From Candidatus Cryptobacteroides faecipullorum (GTDB lineage: Bacteria > Bacteroidota > Bacteroidia > Bacteroidales > UBA932): a stretch of DNA of 62,251 bases. Of this stretch, positions 37,958-47,473 are shown one piece after another. Position 1 is the stretch's first letter. Every line of letters begins with the position of its first letter. Below the pieces are notes generated by a model. It worked only from the letters and a program-made list of their open reading frames with translations, searched no databases and had not been told where the DNA came from. Where the stretch lies: NCBI GenBank assembly GCA_017694885.1, contig JADIMH010000031.1, positions 1 to 62,251 of the forward strand, in the 5' to 3' direction. A program made the translations under genes and the position numbers.

Positions 37958-38431
37958 TCAGATTTTTACATGCCTGAGTCCGAATCCTCTTAAACCGGGA
38001 AACCTTTCTTCTCCCGGAACCGCTATCCTGACAGTCCAGATCCCGTACTCTACCGGAGAAAAACCGCTTCTGTAGACATGCTCGTACTGTTTTGAATGCA
38101 GAGAACCTCCGATATAATCATTCTTGTCCATTCCGACCGTCTCCCGGTAGGTCCTCCCGGACGGAGAAACAGCCTCCACCTGCAGAGGAATGACCCCCGG
38201 CATATTTTCAAAAGTATCGGCAGAAGCATCGATCACAGTATAGAAATACAATGCATGCCTGCTCAGACTGTCGCTCAAATCGACGGAGAACTCATACTCC
38301 GCTTCCGGCGTCCTTTCCGACTGCTTTACGAAAGTCCCGTTCTCGACAGGCTCCCCGCAAGCCACCGCGAATGACAGCAGGGCCGCCCATATGGACAGAA
38401 GACGGATAATATGCCGAACACTTATGCGCAT
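37958..38431 (-). CDS. gldH: GldH-like lipoprotein
   Basis: A 157-residue lipoprotein with signal and lipobox (LSIWAALLSFAVAC). The mature part matches the GldH family of Bacteroidota: FSVDLSDSLSRHALYFYTVID, IPLQVEAVSPSGRTYRETVGM and YEHVYRSGFSPVEYGIWTVRIAV. GldH was defined in gliding motility of Flavobacterium but is kept in non-gliding Bacteroidales, where its job is unclear. It lies in the usual cluster with a RicT-like PSP1 protein and a DNA polymerase delta' gene. Confidence 0.85.
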   Translation of the reverse strand: MRISVRHIIRLLSIWAALLSFAVACGEPVENGTFVKQSERTPEAEYEFSVDLSDSLSRHALYFYTVIDASADTFENMPGVIPLQVEAVSPSGRTYRETVGMDKNDYIGGSLHSKQYEHVYRSGFSPVEYGIWTVRIAVPGEERFPGLRGFGLRHVKI

Positions 38432-38443
38432 CCGTAAGACGTA

Positions 38444-39616
38444 TTAGGAATTGGACTTGGGCGGACGCGGAGGACGGTTGCCGCCTTTTCCTGATTTTCC
38501 CGATCTCTTCTTCTTTTTCTTTTTGGCTTCATCGAACCGGGTAATGCTTTCATCGCCGACGGCCGATACGAATTCAGGGGCGACTACGTCAGGTTCTGTT
38601 TTCAATGATTCCGGTTTTTCCCCGTGCCTGTTCATCCGGATGATTTCCTTCACGTCAGCAGCAGGCAGTGCGAAAAGATTCGCCAGCGAATTGGGGTCGT
38701 ATGAAAAATACATCGTCTCTTTGAGAATGTCAGTCTTCATAAGGAAAGCCTGACCGTCCTGAAACTCGAGGGGCGCAGTAACCTTAGGGATTCTGGACTG
38801 GGCGTCCATATAGGATGCCGTCTCATAGTTAAGACAGCATTTCAGCTTTCCGCACTGTCCGGCAAGTTTCTGGGGATTCAGTGACAGATCCTGACATCTG
38901 GCCGCAGTGGTGGAGATGGACTGGAATGCCGATATATAGTTCGAGCAGCACAGCTCGCGGCCGCAGACTCCCAACCCTCCTATCAGTCCGGCCTCCTGTC
39001 TGGCTCCGATCTGCTTCATCTCTATCCTTATGCGGAACTCGTCAGCAAAGACTTTGATCAACTGCCTGAAATCGACCCTGCCGTCGGCTATATAGTAGAA
39101 TATGGCCTTGGTCCCGTCACCCTGGAATTCCACGTCTCCGATCTTCATCTCCAGTCCGAGCTCCTCGGCTATCTGTCTGGCCCTGATCATGGTCTCATGT
39201 TCCCTGGCTATTGCCTCCTGCCATTTTTCCAGGTCGAATACCTTCGCCTTGCGGTAGATCCGCTTGAAATCCGCCGTAGCCGGATCGACCTTCTTGCAGG
39301 CCATCTGACGGGCGACCATCGGCCCTTCCAGAGTGACGATGCCGAGATCATGGCCGTTGGCGGTCTCCACTATGACCATGTCTCCGGTCTTGATGGTCTG
39401 GCCGGACTTGTTGACGTAAAACCCTTTGCGCGTGTTCTTGAAACGCACTTCAAAATAATCCTTGTACTGTTCCTGAGCCACTCCGGGAAGCCAGTCATAG
39501 ACCTCGAGCTTGCAGCAGCCCTGACGGTAGGTGCAATGCAGGGAACCCTCATCGTCCCTCTCCACCGTACAACCGCGCGAACAGTCGAACTTCCTGATTT
39601 CGTTATCTGTATCCAT
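38444..39616 (-). CDS. ricT: PSP1-domain protein (RicT/YaaT-like)
   Basis: A 390-residue PSP1 protein. The core GDMVIVETANGHDLGIVTLEGP is followed by FLGDGTKAIFYYIADGRVDFRQLIKVFADEFRIRIEMKQIGARQEA and cysteines CGRELCCSNY and CGKLKCCLNYE, which in Bacillus RicT help hold an Fe-S cluster. N-terminal cysteines and a lysine/glycine-rich C-terminal tail (KKKKKKRSGKSGKGG) are added. In Firmicutes the complex controls RNase Y-dependent RNA processing; the role here is unknown. It overlaps nothing but is 4 bp from the delta' gene. Confidence 0.88.
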   Translation of the reverse strand: MDTDNEIRKFDCSRGCTVERDDEGSLHCTYRQGCCKLEVYDWLPGVAQEQYKDYFEVRFKNTRKGFYVNKSGQTIKTGDMVIVETANGHDLGIVTLEGPMVARQMACKKVDPATADFKRIYRKAKVFDLEKWQEAIAREHETMIRARQIAEELGLEMKIGDVEFQGDGTKAIFYYIADGRVDFRQLIKVFADEFRIRIEMKQIGARQEAGLIGGLGVCGRELCCSNYISAFQSISTTAARCQDLSLNPQKLAGQCGKLKCCLNYETASYMDAQSRIPKVTAPLEFQDGQAFLMKTDILKETMYFSYDPNSLANLFALPAADVKEIIRMNRHGEKPESLKTEPDVVAPEFVSAVGDESITRFDEAKKKKKKRSGKSGKGGNRPPRPPKSNS

Positions 39617-39620
39617 AATC

Positions 39621-40754
39621 TCAAATGCTTAAAAAAATCCGGTCTGCCAGGTCGCAGAATACTATCTTTGCATTGACGTTCCTGTCTATCAGGGCCGAAG
39701 CCCTGTCCAGCTGACCCAATGTCTTTTCGCAGAAAGACGGATTGCACCACTTCGAGGCCGAAGAGAAAAAGTCCGTTTCCTGCGGTCTCATATTGGCGAC
39801 TGAATCCATCCCCTGCTGAACCATATATATTTTCCGGAGACAGTCTCCGGCGAATGAGCAGAATGCTTTCTGTTTTTCTCTGGAATCGAGCGCGGCTATC
39901 TGCTCTGAAGCCTCAAGGACGGAAAGCAGATTCTTTTCATGTGCACCGCGCAGCATGTCGGAGAAAATATCCATGTACCTGACATACTCATCAGTCCCGG
40001 CCGCATCGTAGAGTGCGGCACCGATACTGCCTCCTGATATGTTCGCCAGCACATCGGCCTCTTCCCGGCTGAATGAGAACTTTCCGCACAATGTCCGGGC
40101 TACCTCTTCCCTGGAAGCAGGCAGTACCCTGAAACCCTGGCATCTGGAAGAAATGGTCTGCAGGACCTTTTCGGGAGCATGGGTAATGAAAATGAAAACC
40201 GTTTTCTCCGGAGGTTCCTCAACGACCTTCAGAAGTCTGTTCGCCGCTTCCGCATTCATCTTTTCCGGCAGCCACACCAGAACGCATTTGTATCCGTTTT
40301 CCACCGATGTGAAAGAAAGTTTCTCAAGGATATATTTCGCCTCGGCCACCGTGATGTTCCCGGATTTGTTTTCTATTCCGAGAGCCTCATACAAACTGCT
40401 TTCAAGAAAATACGGGTTTTTCAGAACAAGCTCGCGCCACTGCGGAAGGTATGTCTCCGAAGTGGGTCTGGACGAAGCCTGGACTTTTGAACCGGAATTT
40501 ACCGGAAAAATGAAATGAAGATCCTGATAGATAAGTTTGGATATCTTGTTGCATGAAGGACATTCCCCGCAGGAATCCCCGTCATGGCGATGAGGGCAAT
40601 TAAGGTACTGTACATAAGCAAGAGCAAGGGGCAATGCTCCGCAGCCTTCGTTCTCGTAAAGGAGTACGGCATGGGCCACCCTCCCGGTGTCGGCCATCGA
40701 CATCAGAGCCCTCTTAATATCTTCATTGCCTGTGATATCTGCGAATCTCATCAA
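39621..40754 (-). CDS. holB: DNA polymerase III delta' subunit-like ATPase
   Basis: A 377-residue clamp-loader subunit. It opens RFADITGNEDIKRALMSMADTGRVAHAVLL and has the zinc-binding set CPHRHDGDSCGECPSCNKI, then AAEAANRLLKVVEEPPEKTVFIFITHAPEKVLQTISSRCQGFRV, the delta' sensor-1/SRC region. The P-loop is degenerate (YENEGCGALPLALA), typical for delta', which does not hydrolyse ATP. The clustering with ricT-like and gldH genes is conserved in the phylum. Confidence 0.9.
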   Translation of the reverse strand: MMRFADITGNEDIKRALMSMADTGRVAHAVLLYENEGCGALPLALAYVQYLNCPHRHDGDSCGECPSCNKISKLIYQDLHFIFPVNSGSKVQASSRPTSETYLPQWRELVLKNPYFLESSLYEALGIENKSGNITVAEAKYILEKLSFTSVENGYKCVLVWLPEKMNAEAANRLLKVVEEPPEKTVFIFITHAPEKVLQTISSRCQGFRVLPASREEVARTLCGKFSFSREEADVLANISGGSIGAALYDAAGTDEYVRYMDIFSDMLRGAHEKNLLSVLEASEQIAALDSREKQKAFCSFAGDCLRKIYMVQQGMDSVANMRPQETDFFSSASKWCNPSFCEKTLGQLDRASALIDRNVNAKIVFCDLADRIFLSI

Positions 40755-40827
40755 CAGTTCTTCTATTTAAGTTGTCCCTTTGACGACGGTCTGCCGCCGC
40801 ATCCGGGATTTTTCTTTCCGGCAAAGG

Positions 40828-41820
40828 CTATCTGGAACGGTCTCCTACATATCTGGCTACCTCCGCAAGCATATCCCTGTAGGAGGATTCCGGCAATATC
40901 TCTATCGCGGTCACGGCATCGGATATGTATCGGGACAGCTCTTTTTCAGCATAGGACACACCGTTGTGCTCTTTTACGAAATCCATGACGGCATCCCTGT
41001 TCCCCGGATGTTCATGTATATCCGCAACCATTTTCCTGATACCTGCGGCCGTCCGCTCCGGGACAGACTGGAGGGCACCGAGTAAAGGAAGGGTTATCTT
41101 CTGCTCGAGCACATCCACACCCACGGGCTTGCCTATGCCTTTATCCTGAGAATAATCGAAGATATCATCCCTTATCTGGAAAGCCAGACCCAAAGCCGTA
41201 GCAAACCTCGTCACGGCATCCTCTATTTCTGCAGGAGCCCCGACGGATATGGCCGCCGAAAGGCATGCTGCCACAAAAAGCGACGCCGTCTTGTTATATA
41301 TTATCCGGATATAATCATCCTTTGAAGTATCTCCCGTACCGGCTTTCTGCAACTGGAGCATCTCCCCTTCCGCAAGATCCGAAAGCGTTCTGGAAAATAT
41401 ATGCAGCACCCTGTCGCCGTGATTATCGGCAGAAAGGATGAGCCCCATGGCCTTTACCAGCCAATAATCCCCGACAAGGACAGAAACCGAAGGCCCCATC
41501 AGAGAACGTATTGTAGGATAGCCGCGACGCTGGTCGCTGCTGTCTGCCACATCGTCATGCAGGAGAGTGGCGTTGTGAAGCAGTTCGGCCGCAGCAGCAT
41601 AACGGCAGCTGTCATCGGAAGCCTTTCCTCCCGAACAGGCCATGGCGACCAGCATCGAGAGCAGGGGGCGGAGCTGCTTCCCGCCATGTGAAAGTATCTT
41701 TCCGTTAAGACTCTGAAGCAGCCCGATATCAGAGTCCAGGGAATCCTTTATATAAGACTCCACGGCCAGCCAGCGGTCTCCGAGCATAGCCTTTATATCA
41801 TCAGGACTCATATCACTCAT
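40828..41820 (-). CDS. ispB: Polyprenyl diphosphate synthase
   Basis: A 330-residue trans-prenyltransferase that makes the long side chain of menaquinone. First aspartate-rich motif LLHDDVADSSDQRRG, second QIRDDIFDYSQD; GGKQLRPLLSMLVA and K-T-A-S-L-F-V-A are also conserved. Chain length cannot be told from sequence here. It overlaps the LOG-family gene by 8 bp. Confidence 0.94.
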   Translation of the reverse strand: MSDMSPDDIKAMLGDRWLAVESYIKDSLDSDIGLLQSLNGKILSHGGKQLRPLLSMLVAMACSGGKASDDSCRYAAAAELLHNATLLHDDVADSSDQRRGYPTIRSLMGPSVSVLVGDYWLVKAMGLILSADNHGDRVLHIFSRTLSDLAEGEMLQLQKAGTGDTSKDDYIRIIYNKTASLFVAACLSAAISVGAPAEIEDAVTRFATALGLAFQIRDDIFDYSQDKGIGKPVGVDVLEQKITLPLLGALQSVPERTAAGIRKMVADIHEHPGNRDAVMDFVKEHNGVSYAEKELSRYISDAVTAIEILPESSYRDMLAEVARYVGDRSR

Positions 41821-42352
41821 CTATTTTTTCTATTATCTCTTCCGGCGTCGTACAGAACACTATCATATCCCTGTGACGCTGCTCCAGCATACCGGTATCC
41901 ACATAATGGTCGAGAAGCTTCTCCAGAGGCTTGTAAAAACCTTTCAGGTCCAGGGCGAAAACGAGTCCTCCGTAAAATCCGAGTTTCTTTTGGGTCAGGG
42001 TCTCGATCAGTTCATCCAGCGTACCTATTCCTCCAGGAAGCGCTACTGCAGCCACAGCTCCTTTCCTCATCATGGTCTGACGTTCGGACATGGTCTCCGT
42101 CCAATGTATTTCAGACAGTCCGTGGGCAGCGATATCTTTCATGAACCTGGGAACTATTCCTATATGGTAGCCCCCGCAGTCTGAAATTTCCCTGTCTATT
42201 TCCCCCATGGTACCTTTTACCGTACCTCCCGAGACTATGGCATATCCACGCAACGAAGCCGCACGGACGAAATCACGTGCGACTTTGTTGTATTGCGGAT
42301 CTATATTGTTGCTTGCCGAGCAGAACACGGCTATTTTTCCATGGTCATGCAT
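41813..42352 (-). CDS. LOG-family (TIGR00730) nucleotide phosphoribohydrolase-like protein
   Basis: A 179-residue Rossmann-fold LOG protein. Motifs: VFCSASNNIDPQYN, VSGGTVKGTMGEIDREI, and PGGIGTLDELIETLT, the family's PGGxGTxxE with catalytic R and E nearby (MSERQTMMRKGAVA). LOG enzymes release ribose 5-phosphate from purine-nucleoside monophosphates. Overlaps the prenyl synthase gene. Confidence 0.92.
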   Translation of the reverse strand: MHDHGKIAVFCSASNNIDPQYNKVARDFVRAASLRGYAIVSGGTVKGTMGEIDREISDCGGYHIGIVPRFMKDIAAHGLSEIHWTETMSERQTMMRKGAVAAVALPGGIGTLDELIETLTQKKLGFYGGLVFALDLKGFYKPLEKLLDHYVDTGMLEQRHRDMIVFCTTPEEIIEKIDE

Positions 42353-42355
42353 AAT

Positions 42356-43027
42356 TTAGAACAACAATGAAAGGGTGAGGGTAAATCCCCCGAGATTATG
42401 TCCGCTGGAAAATGCCTCCCGCATCATCCCTACCAGAGAATAATCCGACTCGGAAGCATCGTCCTTGGCATACAGGGAACCGAAATTCCAGTTGTATCTT
42501 CCTATCACCTGGAATTTCCATATCTCGATGCCGACACCCAGTCCAAGACCATACTCGAACCTGTTGAGCTCGGACCAGTCGTTCCTGACCGGATCCCGCG
42601 GCAGGTAATGCTCGATATAGGCATCCATCCTGTTGTTCAGTCCGCAGCCTATATAAGGCGTCACATCCAGGAAAGGACGGAAAAGAAGAAGATCAGGACC
42701 CCACTGTACGGAAACGGGAAGCTCCAGATAGCCGATGGTAAGGTCGCAGGTATTATTCAGTTCGGTATTCTGAATGACGCCTCCGAGCTTGGCTCCCTTG
42801 ACATGGTACATGAGTGCCGGCTGTATAGAAAAGCCGAAAGGGAGTTTCATCTGGAACGTGACCCCGGCATGGAATCTGTTCATCGTGCTCCTGTTCAGGG
42901 ACTGCCGCTCGGCGTTGAACAGGGTCATTCCGCCGATTACTCCGAAACGGCCCTGGGCAAAAGCCCCCGCCGGAGACATGAACAGAAGGGCGGCAGCAGA
43001 CACCAGCAGTATCAGTAACTTCTTCAT
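42356..43027 (-). CDS. PorT-family outer-membrane beta-barrel protein 1
   Basis: A 223-residue secreted barrel. Signal peptide KKLLILLVSAAALLFMSPAGAFAQ is followed by alternating strands with RFGVIGGMTLFNAE, FSIQPALMYHVKGAKLG, YLELPVSVQWGPDLLLFRPFLDVTPYIGCGL, RFEYGLGLGVGIEIWKFQVIGRYNWNFGSL, and a C-terminal aromatic LSLLF. About eight strands, as in PorT/OMP_b-brl_2 proteins. It is similar throughout to the barrel at 43379-43987, so the pair arose by duplication, now split by thioredoxin. Function unknown. Confidence 0.9.
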   Translation of the reverse strand: MKKLLILLVSAAALLFMSPAGAFAQGRFGVIGGMTLFNAERQSLNRSTMNRFHAGVTFQMKLPFGFSIQPALMYHVKGAKLGGVIQNTELNNTCDLTIGYLELPVSVQWGPDLLLFRPFLDVTPYIGCGLNNRMDAYIEHYLPRDPVRNDWSELNRFEYGLGLGVGIEIWKFQVIGRYNWNFGSLYAKDDASESDYSLVGMMREAFSSGHNLGGFTLTLSLLF

Positions 43028-43039
43028 GCTGCAGACCGG

Positions 43040-43354
43040 CTAAAGGAGAGAGTCCAGTTTCTTGACCAATTCGCTTTTAGGGGCGGCACCCACCATCCTG
43101 TCCACGAGCTGCCCTCCCTTGAAGAAAAGAAGGGTCGGAATGTTCCTGATACCATACTGGACCGGAACGGTCTGACACTCGTCCACATTGCATTTTGCTA
43201 TCACGGCGCGTCCTTCATATTCGGCGGAAAGCTCTTCCACTATAGGAGCTATAGCACGGCACGGACCGCACCATGTAGCCCAGAAATCCACCATTACAAG
43301 CTTGTCAGTAGCAAGTATATCATTGAAATTCGAATCTGTAACTTTTAGTTCCAT
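43040..43354 (-). CDS. trxA: Thioredoxin
   Basis: A 104-residue thioredoxin with the active site WCGPC (C29, C32) in VDFWATWCGPCRAIAP, cis-proline in GIRNIPTLLFFKGG and no signal peptide, so cytoplasmic. Reduces protein disulfides via thioredoxin reductase. It sits between two barrel genes, probably by chance of arrangement. Confidence 0.96.
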   Translation of the reverse strand: MELKVTDSNFNDILATDKLVMVDFWATWCGPCRAIAPIVEELSAEYEGRAVIAKCNVDECQTVPVQYGIRNIPTLLFFKGGQLVDRMVGAAPKSELVKKLDSLL

Positions 43355-43378
43355 AATATTGTTGCATTAAGATTGTCA

Positions 43379-43987
43379 TTAGAAAATTATCGCAAGGGAA
43401 ACGGTATATCCGCTGAAATTGGATTCGTCGAAGATGCGTTTGAACTCCTGCTCCGCAAAACCGGACCTGACAAGATCGCCCAGGCTCCAGTTGTACTGGC
43501 CCACGATCTGGAAATGACGCCAGAGCTGTATTCCGAGACCCGCCCCCAGACCATACTCGAACCTGTTGATGTTTTTCCAGTCATACGATTCGCCCCTGGC
43601 ATTCTTCATATCCTTCGATATGGCATAGCCTATGAAAGGGGATCCCTGGACGAAAATACGGAAACGGTCATCGCTGAACCTCGGCCCCCACTGGATATTG
43701 ACAGGCAGCTCGAGATATCCCAGGCCGAAAGCCTGAGGGTCGGATTTGCCCGATACGGCAGCCTGCCCGCCCTTGACATGGAAAAGAAGTTCCGGCTGGA
43801 TTGAAAACCATAAAGGAAGGTCGCACTGGACCGCGATTCCGGCCTGATAGCCGAGATTGGTCTTGACATCGGACTCGGGATCGGAAAAATTGACTCCGGC
43901 CTTCACGCCGAAATGCTGGGCATCGGCACAGAACGGCACGCACATGAAAAGTGCTGCCGCCGCAAGTATGATGTAAATCTTTTTCAT
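43379..43987 (-). CDS. PorT-family outer-membrane beta-barrel protein 2
   Basis: A 202-residue barrel with signal peptide KKIYIILAAAALFMCVPFCADAQ. HFGVKAGVNFS, WFSIQPELLFHVKGGQAAVSG, YLELPVNIQWGPRF, RFRIFVQGSPFIGYAI, NRFEYGLGAGLGIQLWRHFQIVGQYNWSLGDL and terminal VSLAIIF follow the same order as in the 42356-43027 protein. A paralogue of unknown function in the outer membrane. Confidence 0.9.
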   Translation of the reverse strand: MKKIYIILAAAALFMCVPFCADAQHFGVKAGVNFSDPESDVKTNLGYQAGIAVQCDLPLWFSIQPELLFHVKGGQAAVSGKSDPQAFGLGYLELPVNIQWGPRFSDDRFRIFVQGSPFIGYAISKDMKNARGESYDWKNINRFEYGLGAGLGIQLWRHFQIVGQYNWSLGDLVRSGFAEQEFKRIFDESNFSGYTVSLAIIF

Positions 43988-44040
43988 ACGTTCTTAATTT
44001 AGAATTACTCAACTTGCAAAGATATTAAAAAAAACTGTTT

Positions 44041-44334
44041 TTACAAGGAGCGTTCGGCAGCCCATACGAAAGCCTTTATGCCGAGCTCCGGAGTAAGGGC
44101 ATCTTTCTCCCTGATTCCGTCCAGGATAGCGTCGACCTTGCCATCGTCGACAAAGGTCAGGACAGCGTTGTTCAACGTCGGCCATGCATGGTTTCCAAGA
44201 TGCGGCTCTCCGGTTTCCGAGCCGCGGCCCTGGATATCCTCCCACATGGTGTATCCCCGGCAGCCGTTGGCTTCGAGAAGTTCCACTATTTCAGTATAGT
44301 AGGCCTGGTTGTATGCTATGAATACCGCTTTCAT
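44041..44334 (-). CDS. PG0541-family transporter-associated protein
   Basis: A 97-residue protein of the small P-II/ferredoxin-like-fold family that accompanies RND efflux genes in Bacteroidota: MKAVFIAYNQAYYTEIVELLEANGCRGYTMWEDIQGRGS and HAWPTLNNAVLTFVDDGKVDAILDGIRE. Its ATG overlaps the RND pump stop by four bases, so it is the last gene of the efflux operon. By analogy to P-II proteins it may sense a ligand and adjust the pump; this is unproven. Confidence 0.82.
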   Translation of the reverse strand: MKAVFIAYNQAYYTEIVELLEANGCRGYTMWEDIQGRGSETGEPHLGNHAWPTLNNAVLTFVDDGKVDAILDGIREKDALTPELGIKAFVWAAERSL

Positions 44335-47300
44335 GATCTGAGTTTTTTAAGTTTGCGTTTCTCCTGCATGGTGGCGAACGAGCAGTAGATAGTAGGAATC
44401 AGCACCAGCGTCACAAGCGTCGAGACCGAAAGTCCCCAGCAGACGGTCATACCGAGCGAGCGCCACATCTCCGAGCCTTCACCCTGCCCTACGGCCATAG
44501 GCACCATACCTATCACCGTGGTAAGGGTCGTCATCAGGATAGGGCGGAGACGGGATTTTCCTGCAAGGACTACGGCATCGGCTATGCTCATACCCCTCTC
44601 CCTCAACAGGATAGTATAGTCGATAAGCACAATGCCGTTTTTCACCACTATACCCATAAGGATGATGATCCCGATCATGGCCATCAGGCCGAGAGCAGTC
44701 CCTGTAATGGTCAGTCCGAGGATGACACCGGTAAGGGCGAACGGGATGGAGAACATTATCACGAACGGGCTCATGAACGACTCGAACTGCGAAGCCATTA
44801 CCATATAGACCAGAATCACGATAAGGATGAGCAGCACAAACAGATCCGAGAACGTATCCTGCTGGTCCTCGACATCTCCGGCTATCACCACTGAAAGTTC
44901 CGAAGGTATGTCCGTTTCTCTGATGACTTTCTGTGCGGAGGCGTAAACATCGCTCAGTGCGTATCCGTTCCCGACAACCGCGCTTACGGTAATGGTCCTC
45001 TCGCGGTTCTTCCTTTCGATGGTAGGAGGGGTCATGTCTTCTACCACTGTGCCGAGGTCCTTGACCCTGATTCCCCGACCGGCGGAATTATACACGAGAA
45101 TGTTCTCGATATCCTCCACGCTTGTCCTGAACTCAGGGGCGTAACGCACGCGGATATTGTACTCGTCACCGTCCTCACGGTAGAAAGACTGGGTGGAACC
45201 GTTGATGGCCGCATTGACATACGAAGCCGCCGTGGTGCTGTTCAGTCCGTTGACAGCCAGTTTGGTCCTGTCGAAATCCACCTCGTATTCAGGTGTGTAC
45301 TCGTCACGGCTGACGGTCACCTGGGAAGAGTTGCCCTCTTCCCTCATCTTCCCGGCTATGATCCCGGCAAGACGGTCGGTAGAGTCGAAATCATACCCGT
45401 ATATCTCGATGTCGACAGAACTCTGGCCTCCCATTCCGCCCTCGCCTTCCGTGACTTCGTATTTCTTGATTTCAGGATAGCTCTCCAGATCGGAACGGAT
45501 TATATCGGCGATTTCGGTACATGACCGTTCGCGAAGCTCCATGCTTCCGATATTGAAACTGAATGAAATGATATGGGTACCGGTATTCTGCATGGATCCC
45601 CATGCATTGTCCGTGTCGGCCTGTCCGAGAGTATAGCTGCAGACTTCCATTTCAGGAATCTCGCTCATAAAGCGGTTATACAGATTCTCGGCAAAGTCCC
45701 TTGTTATATACTGCGCCGTACCTACCGGAAGCTCGACGGTCGCGGATATACGTCCGGAATCCGACTTAGGGAAATATTCCGACTTTATGAACGGCCCGAG
45801 GAAAACTATGGATGCGAAAAAGATACCCATCGCGATACATACTACCCATGTCCTGTGTCTTACGGCCCATGCGATAATATGGCCGTAACCTCTGGTAATC
45901 CAGTCAATGAAACGGTTTATAGGGCCGAAAATGGCCTTATGGAACTTTCCGGTCTTGGGTTTGAACCTCAAAAACCTCGAGCAGAGCATCGGAACGAGAG
46001 TAAGCGCACCTATAGTGGAAACTATCATGATTATGCAGACTATCCAGCCGAGCTGTTTGAACATCACCCCGGATATTCCCTGGATAAGTGTCAGAGGAAA
46101 GAATACGGCCAGCATGGTAAGGGTGGACGCTATGACAGAAATACCTACTTCCTGCGTGGCATGGACGGCGGCTTCTTTCGGCTTTTCCCCTCTCTCCAGA
46201 TGCGTCGATATGTTTTCCAGCACTACGATAGCATCGTCCACCACCATTCCTATCGCTATGGAAAGGGCGGACAACGATATGACATTCAAGGTGTTCCCTG
46301 TAGCATACAGATATACGAGCGAGGCCAGGAGGGATATAGGGATTGCAAGGACGATGATAAAGGTGGCCCTCCATCTCCCGAGGAACACATACACGACGAG
46401 CATCACCACAAGGAAAGTAATGATGATAGTCTCCTTCAGGCTGTTGATACTGTTGATGATGTTCCTGGAGTTGTCGATCACGGTGGTTATCTTCACATCT
46501 GAAGGCAATGACTCCTGGATGGAGACCATGGCTTTTTTCACTCCGTTGATCACATCTACCGAGTTGGCCCCTGTCTGTTTCTGTATCACTATCTGCGCCC
46601 CCTGGACACCGTCGGTGTAGGCTTCCTGCGCCCGCTCTTCTTCCCCGTCATTGACTTTCGCCACATCTTTCAGATAGACAGCATGGCCGTTTGAATACCC
46701 GACAACTATGTCAAGCATTTCCTCCGCATTTTCGAACTCCTTTTCCACCCTTACGGAATATGTATCGGAGCCGATGTCTATGCTTCCGCTCGGCACATTC
46801 CTGTTCTCTCCGGCAAGCACACTTGAAATAGTGCTGATAGACAGGCCATAGGCTTCAAGCCTGTTCGGATCGCAGAATACCTGTATCTCCCTTTGCGGGG
46901 CACCGGTGACAGAGACCGTACCCACGCCGGATACCCTTGCCAGCGGAGTCGTGACCTTGTCGTCCAGTATCTTTTCCAGGGCCGGCAGGCTTTCCTCGGC
47001 TGTCGCGGACAGGATCATGATAGGCAGGTCGTCCGCACTGAACTTGAAAATGACAGGAATCGAAGCCCCGTCCGGAAGTTCCGAATTGACCAGGTCCAAC
47101 TTGTCCCTCACATCATTTGTCGCGACATCGATGTCTACTCCCCACTCGAATTCGAGCATGATAAGACAGATGTTCTCCTTGGACTGCGATGTGATGTCCT
47201 TCAGATCGCTGACTCCATTAAGTGCATTTTCCAGCACCTTGGAAAGATTGGTCTCTATATCTTCCGCGCTGGCGCCTGGATATGAGGACATGACCATGAT

Positions 47301-47432
47301 GACGTTGGCGTCAAACTCCGGCAGCTGGTCTATGGAAATATTCATCAGGGAGAATACTCCGAATATGGCGCAGGCGGCAAAGACCAGCGCCGTGGTGACC
47401 GGGTTGTTGACGGCTTTACGGTATATGCTCAT
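44331..47432 (-). CDS. RND-family efflux permease (AcrB-type)
   Basis: A 1033-residue inner-membrane pump of the hydrophobe/amphiphile or metal efflux branch, with twelve membrane helices and two large periplasmic loops. Proton-relay residues lie in SIAIGMVVDDAIVVLENI; the second half has IGIIILMGIVVKNGIVLIDY and GKSRLRPILMTTLTTVIGMVPMAVG. Length is normal. It forms a tripartite system with the adaptor and TolC-like protein encoded upstream. Substrates cannot be predicted. Confidence 0.96.
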   Translation of the reverse strand: MSIYRKAVNNPVTTALVFAACAIFGVFSLMNISIDQLPEFDANVIMVMSSYPGASAEDIETNLSKVLENALNGVSDLKDITSQSKENICLIMLEFEWGVDIDVATNDVRDKLDLVNSELPDGASIPVIFKFSADDLPIMILSATAEESLPALEKILDDKVTTPLARVSGVGTVSVTGAPQREIQVFCDPNRLEAYGLSISTISSVLAGENRNVPSGSIDIGSDTYSVRVEKEFENAEEMLDIVVGYSNGHAVYLKDVAKVNDGEEERAQEAYTDGVQGAQIVIQKQTGANSVDVINGVKKAMVSIQESLPSDVKITTVIDNSRNIINSINSLKETIIITFLVVMLVVYVFLGRWRATFIIVLAIPISLLASLVYLYATGNTLNVISLSALSIAIGMVVDDAIVVLENISTHLERGEKPKEAAVHATQEVGISVIASTLTMLAVFFPLTLIQGISGVMFKQLGWIVCIIMIVSTIGALTLVPMLCSRFLRFKPKTGKFHKAIFGPINRFIDWITRGYGHIIAWAVRHRTWVVCIAMGIFFASIVFLGPFIKSEYFPKSDSGRISATVELPVGTAQYITRDFAENLYNRFMSEIPEMEVCSYTLGQADTDNAWGSMQNTGTHIISFSFNIGSMELRERSCTEIADIIRSDLESYPEIKKYEVTEGEGGMGGQSSVDIEIYGYDFDSTDRLAGIIAGKMREEGNSSQVTVSRDEYTPEYEVDFDRTKLAVNGLNSTTAASYVNAAINGSTQSFYREDGDEYNIRVRYAPEFRTSVEDIENILVYNSAGRGIRVKDLGTVVEDMTPPTIERKNRERTITVSAVVGNGYALSDVYASAQKVIRETDIPSELSVVIAGDVEDQQDTFSDLFVLLILIVILVYMVMASQFESFMSPFVIMFSIPFALTGVILGLTITGTALGLMAMIGIIILMGIVVKNGIVLIDYTILLRERGMSIADAVVLAGKSRLRPILMTTLTTVIGMVPMAVGQGEGSEMWRSLGMTVCWGLSVSTLVTLVLIPTIYCSFATMQEKRKLKKLRS

Positions 47433-47473
47433 AAGATTTTGTTTTTCAATTCAAAAAATCAGTTCCGGTTCCG